Assembly: GCF_021631985.1 (NCBI RefSeq)
Contig: NZ_CP070226.1
Coordinates: 62,001 to 126,000 of the forward strand
DNA length: 64,000 bases
Direction of reading: 5' to 3'
Origin: Sandaracinus amylolyticus
Lineage (GTDB): Bacteria; Myxococcota_A; Polyangia; Polyangiales; Sandaracinaceae
Shown here: positions 10,201-19,862 of the stretch, one piece after another
Numbering within the stretch: the first letter of the stretch is position 1
Layout: the number at the start of each line of letters is the position of its first letter
The notes under the pieces: generated by a model
Seen by the model: only the letters and a program-made list of their open reading frames with translations
Told to the model about the DNA's origin: nothing
Databases searched by the model: none
Made by a program: the position numbers and the translations under genes

Positions 10201-13200
10201 TGGCGCTCTGGAAGGAGGTGCTCGGCGTCACGCACGATGACATCGGCATCGAGGACGACTTCTTCGATCACGGCGGACACTCCCTCCGCATCGTCGATCT
10301 GCACGCGAAGATCACGCGCCGCTTCGGCGTCGTGCTCCCGATCGCGGCGCTCTTCGAAGCGCGCACCGTTCGCACGCTCGCGTCGCGGGTCGACATCGCG
10401 CGCAGCGAGGCGTGGTCCGCGATCGAGCCCCTCGCCGATCGGCACGCCGCGGTGCCGCTCTCGCCGGCGCAGCGGCGAATGTTCATTGTCGACCGCCTCT
10501 CCCATGGGTCGACGGCGTACAACGTCACCGGCGGCCTCCGCATCGAAGGCATCGAGATCACGCGCGAGCAGATCCAGCGTGTCGTCGACACGCTCCTGGT
10601 GCGCCACGAGGCGCTCCGCACGGCGCTGGTGATCGAGGACGGTGTGCCGGTGCAGCGCGTCGTCGAGGGCGTACGCGCCGTGGTGGAGTACGACGAGTGC
10701 TCCGAGGAGCGCGTCGAGGACGAACTTCGCGCGATGGTGCGCCCGTTCGATCTCGGCCGGCCTCCGCTCGTCCGCTGGAAGCTACTGCGCGTCGGAGAGC
10801 GCCGCTTCGTCCTGTTGAGCGACGCGCATCACGCGGTGCTCGACGGCTGGTCGGTCAGCGTCCTCGCGCGCGAGATCCTCGCGATGCTCGGCGGTCACGA
10901 GCTCCCGGCGGCACCGGTCCAGTACCGCGACTTCGCGGCCTGGCAGCACCGCGCGATCGAGCGCGGCGAGCTCGCCGCACAGGAGCGCGCGTGGATCGAG
11001 GAGCTTTCGGGCGAGCTGCCGGCGCTCGATCTCCCGACGGACCGCCCGCGCCCGCGCGAGCGCAGCTTCCGCGGCGCGACGCATCGGTTCGTCATCCCGC
11101 CCGAGCTCGCCACCGCGCTCCGCGCGCTTGCGCGGCGCGATGGCTCGACGCTCTTCATGACGCTGCTTGCGGTGTTCGATGCGCTTCTCGTGCGTACCTC
11201 GGGTCAGTCCGAGGTCGTCGTCGGGATCCCGGTAGCGGCCCGCACGCATTCCGACGTCCGCGCCACGGTCGGCGCGTTCGTTAACATGCTACCGATCCGC
11301 ACCGCGCTCGGCGAGGGCGCGACCTTCGCGGAGCTCCTGTCGACCGTGCGCGCGAAGTGCCTCGCGGCGTACGACCGACAGGACACGCCGTTCGAGACGC
11401 TCGTCGAGCGCCTGACGCTCCCGAAGGACGGCGCGCGCAACCCGGTGTTCGATGCGGTCTTCACGCTGCAGGCGCCCTTCGGCGAGGTGTCGGACGGAAC
11501 GATCCGCATCGGCGAGGTCGAGCTCGACTCCACCACCGCGAAATTCGATCTCACGATGATCGCGCGCGAGCGCGGCGCGACGATCGACATCGCGATCGAG
11601 TACTCGACCGACCTGTTCCGTGGCGATCGGATCGAGCGCATGGCGTCGCACTTCCTGACGCTCGCAGAAGCGGCGTGCGCGTTCCCCGAGACGCCCGTCG
11701 ATCGACTACCGATGCTCACCGCGGGCGAGCGACGCCTCGTCGTCGAGACGTGGAACGATCGTCGTGACGCGCGCTACCCCAGCGACCGCACGGCGCACGC
11801 GATCTTCGAGGAGCGCGCGCGCCGGCGCCCGAGCCACCCTGCGCTGCGTTTCGAGGGCCGCACGACGACGTACGGCGAACTCGACGCACAGGCGAACCGC
11901 ATCGCGCGGGCGCTCGCGGATCGTGGCGTGCGCCGCGGCGACGTGGTGGCACTGCTCGTCGGGCGATCGCCGCGCATGATCGCGGCGATCCTCGCGGTCG
12001 CGAAGGCGGGCGCGGCCTACGTGCCGCTCGACCCGACGAGCCCGCGCAAGCGCCTCGAGTACATGCTCGTCGACAGCGGCGCGCGCATCCTCGTGACCGA
12101 GTCGGACCTCGGCGATCGCGTCTCGTTCGGCAAGCGCTTGCTGCTCGACGTGCCGGGCTGGGAGATGCTCGACGCGACACCGCCCGATGTCGGCGCGCAC
12201 GCGACCGACCTGCTGCAGGTGATGTACACGTCGGGCTCGACCGGGAAGCCGAAGGGCGTCCTGCTCCCGCACCGCGGCATCATCCGGACAGCGCTGAACC
12301 GCAGCTATCTGGAGATCGATCCCGACGATCGCCTGCTGCAGCTCTCGAACTACGTGTTCGACGGCTCCACGTTCGACATCTTCGGCGCGCTCCTGAACGG
12401 CGCGACGCTGGTGCTCGTCCCCGAGCACGTCCTTAAGGACGTCGATCGCGTCGGCGAGCTCGTGCGCGAGGAGCGCGTCACGAAATTCCTCGCGACAACC
12501 GCGCTCTTCAACCTGCTGGTCGAGCGCGCGCGGCCCGATCTCGAAGGCGTGCGCGCGATCCTGTTCGGTGGACAGGCAGTGTCGGCGGCGCACGTGCAGA
12601 GGGCGTTCGACGCGCTCGGCCCAGGGCGCCTCGTACACATGTACGGCCCGTCCGAGACCTCGGTGTACGCGACGCACCATCGCGTCGATGTGATCGACGA
12701 GACGCTCGGCACGATCCCGATCGGCGTCCCGCTCGATCACACGCGCGTGTACGTCGTCGATCGCCACCTCGCGCCGCAGCCGATCGGCGTCGCGGGCGAG
12801 ATCGTGGTCGGCGGCGACGCTCTCGCGCTCGGCTACCTGAATCGACCCGAGCTCACCGAGGCTGCGTTCGTCGCGGACCCGTTCGTGCCGCGCGGCGTTC
12901 TCTATCGTACCGGCGACATCGGGTGCTGGCTGCCCGACGGCACGCTGCGATTCCTCGGCCGGCGCGACCACCAGGTGAAGATCCGCGGCTTGCGTGTCGA
13001 GACTGGTGAGATCGAGACGCGCCTCCTCGACCATCCGGCGATGCGCGCCGCGCACGTTGCGGTGCGCGACGACGTTCTCGGCAACAAGAGCCTGGTCGCA
13101 TATGTCGTGTGCGAGCGCGCAGTGCCCTCGGGCGATCTCCGATCGTTCCTCGCGGAGGAGCTGCCCGACTACATGATTCCGGCGGCGTTCGTCGCGCTGC

Positions 13201-13655
13201 CGGAGCTCCCGCTCACGCGCAACGGCAAGATCGACGACTCGCGGCTCCCCGCGCCGACGGAGAGTCCCGACGCGCCCGCGGCGCAGCCCGCGCGCACCGC
13301 GAGCGAGCGCACCGTCGCGGCCATCTGGTCGGAGGTGCTCGGGCCCGCCGCGCTCGACGTGCAAGAGAGCTTCTTCGACCGCGGCGGGAACTCGCTGACG
13401 CTCGTGCGCGTCCACGAGCGGCTCGTCGAGTCGTTCCCTGGTCTCGAGCTGCGGCTCGTCGAGCTCTTCGAGCACACGACGATCGAGCGCATCGCGGCAC
13501 TCATCGACGAGCGCGTCGGAACGGCCGCGCCCTCGCGCGCGGCGCGATCCGGCGATCCACTCGCCGACGCGCGGGCGCGCGCAATGCGCCGCGAGCAGAT
13601 GCGAGCGCGGCGTCGGCCGCGCTCCGGTGAGGCGGACGAGGAGGAGGCCTCGTGA
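7290..13655 (+). CDS. Dimodular NRPS, C-A-PCP-C-A-PCP
   Basis: A 2121-residue synthetase starts with ATG 35 bases after the previous stop. The first condensation domain has HHVILDG at residues 142-148 and follows an epimerase, so it should accept a D-residue donor. The first A domain has a3 near 607 and reads D-A-L-W-L-G-G-T-F at the pocket positions, close to valine codes such as that of gramicidin S synthetase. Its PCP has GGHS with Ser near 998. The second condensation domain has HHAVLDG at 1180. The second A domain has a3 near 1646 and pocket D-G-F-L-L-G-M-V-Y, similar to isoleucine/leucine codes. The last PCP has GGNS with Ser near 2035. No tailoring domains are embedded. The gene overlaps the next by four bases (GTGA). 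Substrate calls were read by eye against GrsA and are inference. Confidence 0.95.
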   Translation: MSERARIQKIVPLTPMQEGLYLESLRRPGDSSYVVQLRLACEGELDTGLFRAALSDVAREIEVLRTVFLVQGKLRQIVLEQRSLPCAFEDLSELDEPAREARIAEAIAAERREGFDLARKPLLRFRVFRTGPRQHEILSTNHHVILDGWSMGLLWGEILACYEARAQGRSPAPTSTLPFSRFVEWLGSRSSEDARAYWKRELADRPENRTWPRRASTGYVRAQRTLRIDPDRTAALRAFASSSGATVSSVVLAAWTLVLRAHADSDDVTVGAVVSGRAVDFEGAAQVVGLCIQTVPVRVSAPETTPIRELVRRVHQKVALAQRHGHVPLAEIQAIAGSDRGPLFDHLFVFENYPLPEALEAREGANDPRRVRISYRESVEQPHYDLNLICMDQGGLEVRFLYDASSLDAELVAQLERQLELVLARFAAVHHGTLGDAYPLAEDERLFLVDTLNATSSPYPRDATIDALVEARAAERPDAIAVTLGAHALTYRELVARSHAVAAMIADSPRAPVALLVETDSDVIAVLLGILRAGRAYLPIDPDYPAERIGLLLRDAGVRVAIAARRFLPVLAAAGFDGAVHVLEDAVTCAGSPTLRAHGATDDAYVLYTSGSTGTPKGCVVTHRNVVRLITGLEYAPLGPGDTLLQTGALAFDASTLEIWGALANGATLALASRDALLSAASLRARIVETGASTLWLTSPLFNKLVDDDPAIFPGVRRLLVGGDVVSPRHVARAMAANPGLVVVNGYGPTENTTFSTVHVLDHCDGESSIPIGRPIRQSTAYVVDRLGRPCPIGVPGELWVGGDGVARGYLSRPELTGARFVPDPFAKAATAYRTGDLARVRPDGAIEFLGRVDHQVKIRGLRIELGEVERHLAAIPDLDEVHVAARGDRADTKVLCAWYTSRRGVIPSSVREALRATLPAWAIPTHLVRVDVMPLTRNGKIDERALPEPGSVSSGVTTVAPSTPTEAVLLALWKEVLGVTHDDIGIEDDFFDHGGHSLRIVDLHAKITRRFGVVLPIAALFEARTVRTLASRVDIARSEAWSAIEPLADRHAAVPLSPAQRRMFIVDRLSHGSTAYNVTGGLRIEGIEITREQIQRVVDTLLVRHEALRTALVIEDGVPVQRVVEGVRAVVEYDECSEERVEDELRAMVRPFDLGRPPLVRWKLLRVGERRFVLLSDAHHAVLDGWSVSVLAREILAMLGGHELPAAPVQYRDFAAWQHRAIERGELAAQERAWIEELSGELPALDLPTDRPRPRERSFRGATHRFVIPPELATALRALARRDGSTLFMTLLAVFDALLVRTSGQSEVVVGIPVAARTHSDVRATVGAFVNMLPIRTALGEGATFAELLSTVRAKCLAAYDRQDTPFETLVERLTLPKDGARNPVFDAVFTLQAPFGEVSDGTIRIGEVELDSTTAKFDLTMIARERGATIDIAIEYSTDLFRGDRIERMASHFLTLAEAACAFPETPVDRLPMLTAGERRLVVETWNDRRDARYPSDRTAHAIFEERARRRPSHPALRFEGRTTTYGELDAQANRIARALADRGVRRGDVVALLVGRSPRMIAAILAVAKAGAAYVPLDPTSPRKRLEYMLVDSGARILVTESDLGDRVSFGKRLLLDVPGWEMLDATPPDVGAHATDLLQVMYTSGSTGKPKGVLLPHRGIIRTALNRSYLEIDPDDRLLQLSNYVFDGSTFDIFGALLNGATLVLVPEHVLKDVDRVGELVREERVTKFLATTALFNLLVERARPDLEGVRAILFGGQAVSAAHVQRAFDALGPGRLVHMYGPSETSVYATHHRVDVIDETLGTIPIGVPLDHTRVYVVDRHLAPQPIGVAGEIVVGGDALALGYLNRPELTEAAFVADPFVPRGVLYRTGDIGCWLPDGTLRFLGRRDHQVKIRGLRVETGEIETRLLDHPAMRAAHVAVRDDVLGNKSLVAYVVCERAVPSGDLRSFLAEELPDYMIPAAFVALPELPLTRNGKIDDSRLPAPTESPDAPAAQPARTASERTVAAIWSEVLGPAALDVQESFFDRGGNSLTLVRVHERLVESFPGLELRLVELFEHTTIERIAALIDERVGTAAPSRAARSGDPLADARARAMRREQMRARRRPRSGEADEEEAS

Positions 13656-16600
13656 GCTGGTTCGATTCTCAGCGCGACGAAGATCTGCGTGATGCCATCG
13701 CGATCGTCGGTCTCGCCGGTCGCTTTCCGCGCGCGGTCGATCTCGACGACTTCTTCGCGCGCCTGATGCGTGGCGAAGAGCTCGTGAGCCGCTTCGGGGA
13801 CGAGGAGCTCCGTGCCGCGGGTGTGCCCGATGACGAGCTCCGGCATCCCGGATACGTCCGCGCGAAGGCGGCGCTCGAGCGTCCGTTCGACTTCGACGCG
13901 GCGCTGTTCGGGCTCACGCCGGCGCAGGCACGCCTGCTCGATCCCCAACACCGCACGATGCTCGAGCTCGCGCACGAGGTGCTCGAGGACGCGGCGATTG
14001 ATCCCGCGCAGGATGGCGCGCGCATCGGCGTGTTCGCGGCGCAGTCGGCGAGCACGTACGTACGGGTGCTCTCGGAGCGCGAGATCCGCGAGCGCCACGG
14101 CGGCCTCTCGTTCCACTTCGGCACGGATCCGTCGTTCCTCGCGACGCGCATCGCGCACCGGCTAGACCTGCGCGGTCCTGCGATCACCGTGCAGACTGCA
14201 TGCTCGAGCTCGCTCGCCGCGGTGCACCTCGCGTGCGGCGCGCTGCTCGATCACCGCTGCGATTTCGCGCTCGCGGGCGGCGTGTCGATCTCGTTCCCGT
14301 CCATCGAGGGCTACGTGGCGGAGAAGGGGATGATCCTCTCGCCGGAGGGGCGCTGTCGTCCGTTCGACGCGCGCGCTCGGGGCACCGTGCCGGGCAACGG
14401 CGGCGCGCTCGTCGCGCTGCAGCGCTGGGAAGATGCGCGCCGCGAGGGCTTCCGCGTCCACGCCGTGATCCGCGGCACCGCGATGAACAACGACGGTGCG
14501 GCGAAGATCGGGTACACCGCGCCGAGCGTCGAGGGCCAGGCTGCCGTGATCGCCGACGCCCTGGCGAGCGCGGGGCTTCGGCCGCGCGATCTCTCGTACA
14601 TCGAGGCGCACGGTACCGGCACCGAGCTCGGCGATCCGATCGAGCTCGCCGCGCTGCAGCGCGTCTACGGCGCCGACACCGACGAGCGCGGCTTCTGCGC
14701 GATCGGATCGGTGAAGGCAAACGTCGGGCACCTCGACGCCGCGTCGGGCGTCACGAGCCTCGTCAAGGTCGCGCTCGCGCTGCGCGCGGGCGTCCTGCCG
14801 CCGACGATCCACTTCGAGGCGCCGAATCCCGCGCTCGAGCTCGATCGCAGCGCGTTCTACGTCGCGTCCGCCGCGAGGCCGTGGCATCCGCGCCACGGCG
14901 CACGACGCGCGGGCATCAGCAACTTCGGGATCGGCGGCACCAATGTCCACGCGATCGTGCAGGAGGCGCCGCCGCTGCCGCCGCGCGAACGTGCGCCGCG
15001 CGACGCGTGGTCGGTGCTCCCGCTGTCCGCAGCGACGCCGAGCGCACTGCGGCGCCGCGCCGAAGACCTCGCTGCGCACCTTCGCGCGCACCCCGAGCTC
15101 GTGCTCGCCGACGTCGCGCTCACGCTCGCGCGAGGCCGTCGCGCGCTCCCGGTCCGCGCAGCGCTCGTCGTGCGGAGCCTTCTCGAGCTCGATCCGGCAC
15201 GGCTGGTGGCGAGCGTGCGCGACCCGCAGCACCGGCCTGCGCAGAGGGTGCTCGCGATCGGCGGGAAGGCGCCTGACGCTGCGTCCATCGCGGCGCTCGT
15301 CGCGGAGCGCGCGCCGTTCCGACGGGCGTGGGCCGAGACCTGCAGCGAGCTCGCGATCGCACTGCCCGGCGAGCTCGCCCCCGACGAGCTCGCCGCTGCC
15401 GTCGCGATTGCCCAGGTGCGCGCGCTCGAGCGAATCAAGGCACTCCCCGCGCACGGCGTCGGGGCGCGCGCGCGCGCGCTGCTCGCGCTCGGATCGGCGC
15501 CGCCCACCCGTGCGGTGCTCGCGGAGATCGCGCGCACCGAGCCCGCGACCGACGCGGAGCTGAGGGGCGAGCACGTCGTGCGCCTCGGATCGGGCGAGCC
15601 CGGTCGTGAGCTCGCCGAGGCCGTCGCGCGCGCGTTCGAGTCCGGTCTCGATGTGCGGTGGCGCGCATGGCACGAAGGCGACGGAGCACGACGCATCGCG
15701 CTGCCGGTCTATCCCTTCGAGCGGAAGCCGTGGATCGCGTCGGAGCGCCTCGAGCGCGCCGCGCTCGGCGAGCGGAACGCCGCCGAGGCGGACGCTACCG
15801 CAGCCCACCTCGCGCGGCTCGTGCGCGACGCGCGCCAGGCGCACCACGATCCTGCGGCCGCGGTGCTCGCACCGGAGCTCGACGCGATCTGCATCGACGC
15901 GATCGCGTCCCTGCTCGCGCCGCACCTCGCTTACGGTGAGCGCGTCTCGAGGGCGCAGCTCGAAGCGCGCGTCGGGCTGCAGCGCGGTCGCTCGCGCGAG
16001 CGCCTGCTCACCGCGATGGTGCGCTGGCTCGAGCGTGACGGGCGCGTCGCGATTGACCACGACGGATCGGTCCGCGCGCTGGCTCCGCTCACGCCCGCCG
16101 AGGACCCGCGGGAGCGCAGCGCGGCGTGGCAGCGCCGGCACCCGCGATTCGGCGGCTTGCTCGCACTCCTCGACGTCTGTGTCGAAGGCATCCCGGCGGT
16201 GCTCCGCGGCGAGCGCCTCGGTCTCGCGGTGCTCTATCCGAAGGGCCAGCCCGATCGCGTCGCGTCGCTGCTCCGCGACGTCCCGCGCACCGGCTGGCAC
16301 CCTGCGCTGATCGACGCGGCGGCGCGCTGGGTCGGCGAGCTCGCACGCGCGCGTGGTCGCCTGCGCGTGCTCGAGATCGGCGCCGGCCAGGGCGAGCTCT
16401 TCGCGCCGGTGCTCCGCGCCCTCGAGGCGTCCGGCGCGGAGTTCGAGCTCGTGTTCACCGATCTCGCGCGCAGCTTCGTGGCCGACGCCGAGCGCCGATG
16501 GGGCACGCTCGGCGGTCGCGTGCGGTACGCCGTCCTCGACGCGGCACGCCCCGCGGCGGCGCAAGGCGTCGAGGAGGGCGCATGGGACGTAGTCCTCGCA

Positions 16601-18040
16601 CTCGACGTCGTGCACGCAACGCCCGACGTCGCCGCGGCGACGTCGAACCTCGGTCGCCTGCTCGCGCCCGGCGGGTCGCTCGCGCTGGTCGAGATGGTGC
16701 GGCCCATCCCGTGGGGCGATCTCGTGTGGGGCCTCACCGACGGCTGGTGGGCCTTCGACGACGCGTTCCGCACGCACTCGCCGCTGCTCACGATCCCCGC
16801 GTGGCGCGCTGCGCTCGGGGCCGCGGGGTACGCCGAGGTCGACGTGCTGCCCGGCGAGCCTGATGCGCGCGACTGCGACCATGCGCTCGTGGTCGGCAGC
16901 GCCTTCCGCGAGGTCCCTCGCGCGCTCCCGACGCCAGAGCCGGCGCGCGGCGCCGCCGCGCCCGCCGCGATCAAGCACGACGACGATCTCGAGCACATCG
17001 TCGCGCGTGCGCTCGGCGAACTGCTCGGCGTCGCTGCCATCGGTCGCGATGACGACTTCTTCGAGCGAGGCGGCGACTCGCTCGTCGGTATTCAGCTCGC
17101 CGCGCGGCTCGAGTCGCGGCTCGGCGTGTCGCTCTCGCCCGACTTCGTCGCGGAGGCGCCCACCGTGCGCGAGATGAGCGCGCTCCTGCGAGCCCGCGTC
17201 GCAGGCGCGCGCGGCACGACGCGCTCGTCCGCGCTGCGCGTCCGCGCGGGCGACGACGCGCTCCCGCCGGTGTTCCTGCTCCCGGGGGCCGGCGGCCGTG
17301 CGCTCGCCGCGCGCACGCTGGCGCTCCACCTCGAGGACGATCACCCGTTCCATGCGCTCTCCGCGCGAGGGCTCGAGTCGGGCGAAGAGCCGCTGTCGAC
17401 GATCGAGGCCGCCGCTGGGCACTACCTCGCTTCCATCCGCGCCATTCAGCCGCGCGGGCCTTACTACCTCGTCGGCGCGTCCCTCGGCGGAATGGTGGGG
17501 TTCGAGCTCGCACGACAGCTCGAGTCGGAAGGCGAGCGTGTCGCGTATCTCGCGATGCTCGACACGCCCGGTCCCGGGCACTACCCGCGCGTCTTCGACG
17601 ACGAGATCGACGCGATCGGCTACTTCCTCCGTGACGTGCTCCGCTTCCCGGTGGAGCACGGCGTCCTGCGCGCGTTGCCGGACCGCGACGCACGTCTGAC
17701 GTGGGCGCTCGAGCAGCTGCGCGGGCGCGGCGCGAGCTTCGCCGACGTGCAACTCGACGGAGCGCGCCGGCTTCTGCGCGTGCTCGAGAGCGACATCACC
17801 GCGATGCTCGCGTATCAGCCGAAGCCCTGGGACGGACGCGCCTCGTTCGTCTTCGCGGAATCGCGGCGACCGCACTGGGATCCCGCGACTCCCTTCCTCG
17901 CGTGGCAGCCCGTCGTGCGCGGCGGTCTCGAGCTCCTCACCGTCCCGGGCGATCACGCGTCGATGTACGAGGAGCCCCACGTACGCTCGCTCGCTCGCAC
18001 GCTCTCGCGCGGCCTCCGCGAAGCCCGCACGCGCGGCTGA
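13652..18040 (+). CDS. Terminal PKS module, KS-(decayed AT)-cMT-ACP-TE
   Basis: The GTG start overlaps the upstream stop and is preceded by GGAGGAGG. Residues 1-430 form a complete ketosynthase with active-site Cys 184 (TACSSS), His 320 (HGTGT) and His 360 (NVGHLD). Residues about 440-690 align with the flanks of an acyltransferase, including a post-AT linker ending LPVYPFERKPW, but the GHSxG nucleophile loop is absent, so malonyl loading must come in trans. A C-methyltransferase with its usual N-terminal helper region spans about 740-1090 (VLEIGAGQG at 906). An ACP (GGDS, Ser about 1143) and a thioesterase (GASLGG, Ser about 1277; His 1435 in GDH) follow. There is no KR, DH or ER, so the product keeps a beta-keto group on an alpha-methylated unit. 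The TE marks the end of the assembly line. Confidence 0.93.
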   Translation: MSWFDSQRDEDLRDAIAIVGLAGRFPRAVDLDDFFARLMRGEELVSRFGDEELRAAGVPDDELRHPGYVRAKAALERPFDFDAALFGLTPAQARLLDPQHRTMLELAHEVLEDAAIDPAQDGARIGVFAAQSASTYVRVLSEREIRERHGGLSFHFGTDPSFLATRIAHRLDLRGPAITVQTACSSSLAAVHLACGALLDHRCDFALAGGVSISFPSIEGYVAEKGMILSPEGRCRPFDARARGTVPGNGGALVALQRWEDARREGFRVHAVIRGTAMNNDGAAKIGYTAPSVEGQAAVIADALASAGLRPRDLSYIEAHGTGTELGDPIELAALQRVYGADTDERGFCAIGSVKANVGHLDAASGVTSLVKVALALRAGVLPPTIHFEAPNPALELDRSAFYVASAARPWHPRHGARRAGISNFGIGGTNVHAIVQEAPPLPPRERAPRDAWSVLPLSAATPSALRRRAEDLAAHLRAHPELVLADVALTLARGRRALPVRAALVVRSLLELDPARLVASVRDPQHRPAQRVLAIGGKAPDAASIAALVAERAPFRRAWAETCSELAIALPGELAPDELAAAVAIAQVRALERIKALPAHGVGARARALLALGSAPPTRAVLAEIARTEPATDAELRGEHVVRLGSGEPGRELAEAVARAFESGLDVRWRAWHEGDGARRIALPVYPFERKPWIASERLERAALGERNAAEADATAAHLARLVRDARQAHHDPAAAVLAPELDAICIDAIASLLAPHLAYGERVSRAQLEARVGLQRGRSRERLLTAMVRWLERDGRVAIDHDGSVRALAPLTPAEDPRERSAAWQRRHPRFGGLLALLDVCVEGIPAVLRGERLGLAVLYPKGQPDRVASLLRDVPRTGWHPALIDAAARWVGELARARGRLRVLEIGAGQGELFAPVLRALEASGAEFELVFTDLARSFVADAERRWGTLGGRVRYAVLDAARPAAAQGVEEGAWDVVLALDVVHATPDVAAATSNLGRLLAPGGSLALVEMVRPIPWGDLVWGLTDGWWAFDDAFRTHSPLLTIPAWRAALGAAGYAEVDVLPGEPDARDCDHALVVGSAFREVPRALPTPEPARGAAAPAAIKHDDDLEHIVARALGELLGVAAIGRDDDFFERGGDSLVGIQLAARLESRLGVSLSPDFVAEAPTVREMSALLRARVAGARGTTRSSALRVRAGDDALPPVFLLPGAGGRALAARTLALHLEDDHPFHALSARGLESGEEPLSTIEAAAGHYLASIRAIQPRGPYYLVGASLGGMVGFELARQLESEGERVAYLAMLDTPGPGHYPRVFDDEIDAIGYFLRDVLRFPVEHGVLRALPDRDARLTWALEQLRGRGASFADVQLDGARRLLRVLESDITAMLAYQPKPWDGRASFVFAESRRPHWDPATPFLAWQPVVRGGLELLTVPGDHASMYEEPHVRSLARTLSRGLREARTRG

Positions 18041-18102
18041 GCACGACGCCCGCTCGAGACCGCTCGAACCTTTCCCCGCTCCGAGAGCTCCCAAGGAGAG
18101 TC

Positions 18103-19854
18103 ATGAATTCCGCAGCTCGTACCGACCACTACGACGTCACGATCCTCGGCGCTGGAATCAGCTCGACGATCGTCGCGAGCATCCTTGCGCGACAGGGCCT
18201 GCGCGTCGTGATGCTCGAGAAGAACTCGCATCCGAAGTTCGCGATCGGCGAGTCCACCATCCCGACCACGTCCGGGCTGCTCTCGCTGCTCGCAGTGCGC
18301 TACGGCGTGCCCGAGCTCAAGCACCTCACGTCCGCCGCCGCGCTGCTCGACAACGTCTCGAACACCTGCGGCATCAAGAAGAACTTCGGGTTCGTCTATC
18401 ACCGCACCGACGCGCCGCGACACCCCGACGAGTTCAACCAGGTCGGCGCGGGCGAAGGATGGGAGACCGAGGCCCATCTCTTCCGACAGGACGTGGACGC
18501 GTACATGCTCCACACCGCGATTCGCTACGGGGTGCGCGTCCACCAGAACATCGACGTCACGAGCGTTGATCTGCGTGACGACGGAGTGATCACGCATACC
18601 AAGGGTGGTCGCTCGTTCTCCTCGAAGTTCGTGGTCGACGGCACCGGCTGGGACTCGGTGATCGCGCGACAGGAAAAACTGCGGACCGGCCTCTCCGAGA
18701 TCCGCACTCACTCGCGCAGCATCTTCACTCACATGCTCGACGTGCGCCCGTACGAGGAGTGCGTGTCGATCGACACTCCGTCGAAGCTCAGCCAGGGGAC
18801 TCTGCACCACCTCTTCGACGGAGGCTGGATGTGGGTCATCCCGTTCAACAACCACGAGCGCTCGAAAAACCGCCTCGTGAGCGTCGGCCTGCAGCTCGAT
18901 CCGCGCCGCTGGCCGCGCCGCCCCGAGCTCGCCGCGGAGGACGAATTCCGCGAGTTCCTCCAGCGACATCCCGATGTCGCGTTGCAGTTCCGCGATGCCA
19001 AGGCGGTGCGCGAGTGGACCGTCACCGGAAATCGCGTCCAGTACAACTCGCATCGAAACGTCGGCAAGCGCTACGCGTTGCTGTCGCACGCGATGGGCTT
19101 CATCGATCCGCTCTTCTCGCGAGGCCTCCAGAACACGTATGCGGCGATCGCGATGATGATTCCCGCGATCCTCGATGCGTTCCGTGACGGCGACTTTTCG
19201 GTCGAGCGCTTCGAGTCCCTGAACACGCTCCAGGAGACGCTGATCCGGGGCAATGATCAGCTCGTGCACTCGTCCTACGTGTCGTTCCGCGATCACCGCC
19301 TCTGGAACGCCTGGTACCGCTTCTGGGTGCTCGGATCGATGTACGGAATGCTGGCCGTCAATTACGTGCGCGCGCAGCGCCAATTGACCGGCGACGATGC
19401 GTGGCTCGACAAGGTCAATTCGTTCGAGGCGAACGGGTGGATCGCGCCGAACGATCGTGAGGTGGTGGACCTCGTCGATCGCGGTGCCGCCGTGATGAGC
19501 GAGGTCGAAGCGGGGCAGATCGGCGTCGAGGCAGCGGTCGAGCGCATCCAGTCGCTCCTCGACTCGGCGGACTTCATTCCGCCGTTCTATCCGATCCGCG
19601 AGCTCCACAAGCGCACGCACGAAGTCGGTCCCGAGGCTGAGCAGCGTGTGCTCCGCTGGCTCACGCAGGAGATCCCGCAGCACCTCCGGGACAAGTACTT
19701 CCATTTCGATCTCTCGATTCTCGAGAAGCTTCACGCGGCGGAGCTGAAGGAAGCTGGCGCGAAGTTCGACGAGATCGTGAGCGACGGCCGCACCCTCGGC
19801 CTGCGACTGCACAGGCTCGCGTCGCAGGACGCGGCGATCACCCCGGCAGAGTGA
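18103..19854 (+). CDS. Flavin-dependent halogenase
   Basis: The ATG at 18103 is preceded by AAGGAG, so the 583-residue reading is preferred over the open frame that extends back to 17701. The N-terminus has an FAD-binding GAGISS loop. GESTIP lies at residues 49-54 and the halogenase hallmark W-x-W-x-I-P (WMWVIP) at 242. A basic IKKNFGFVYH segment sits where many family members have their Lys-containing loop. Family members use reduced flavin, oxygen and chloride to make HOCl, which a lysine relays to the substrate, and many act on carrier-bound intermediates. The gene lies directly after the PKS TE gene and before the beta-branching cassette, so a carrier-bound ketide or amino acid is a likely substrate. 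A partner flavin reductase is not visible. The true substrate cannot be read from sequence. Confidence 0.92.
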   Translation: MNSAARTDHYDVTILGAGISSTIVASILARQGLRVVMLEKNSHPKFAIGESTIPTTSGLLSLLAVRYGVPELKHLTSAAALLDNVSNTCGIKKNFGFVYHRTDAPRHPDEFNQVGAGEGWETEAHLFRQDVDAYMLHTAIRYGVRVHQNIDVTSVDLRDDGVITHTKGGRSFSSKFVVDGTGWDSVIARQEKLRTGLSEIRTHSRSIFTHMLDVRPYEECVSIDTPSKLSQGTLHHLFDGGWMWVIPFNNHERSKNRLVSVGLQLDPRRWPRRPELAAEDEFREFLQRHPDVALQFRDAKAVREWTVTGNRVQYNSHRNVGKRYALLSHAMGFIDPLFSRGLQNTYAAIAMMIPAILDAFRDGDFSVERFESLNTLQETLIRGNDQLVHSSYVSFRDHRLWNAWYRFWVLGSMYGMLAVNYVRAQRQLTGDDAWLDKVNSFEANGWIAPNDREVVDLVDRGAAVMSEVEAGQIGVEAAVERIQSLLDSADFIPPFYPIRELHKRTHEVGPEAEQRVLRWLTQEIPQHLRDKYFHFDLSILEKLHAAELKEAGAKFDEIVSDGRTLGLRLHRLASQDAAITPAE

Positions 19855-19862
19855 GGACGACC

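Noticed and set aside
14162-18094. A 1310-codon minus-strand open frame opposite the PKS module
   Set aside because: Same shadow effect; the plus strand has complete KS, cMT, ACP and TE motifs.
17701-18102. An N-terminal extension of the halogenase
   Set aside because: It overlaps the thioesterase domain in another frame, is Arg/Ala-rich, and ATG 18103 has a strong RBS directly before the FAD-binding strand.
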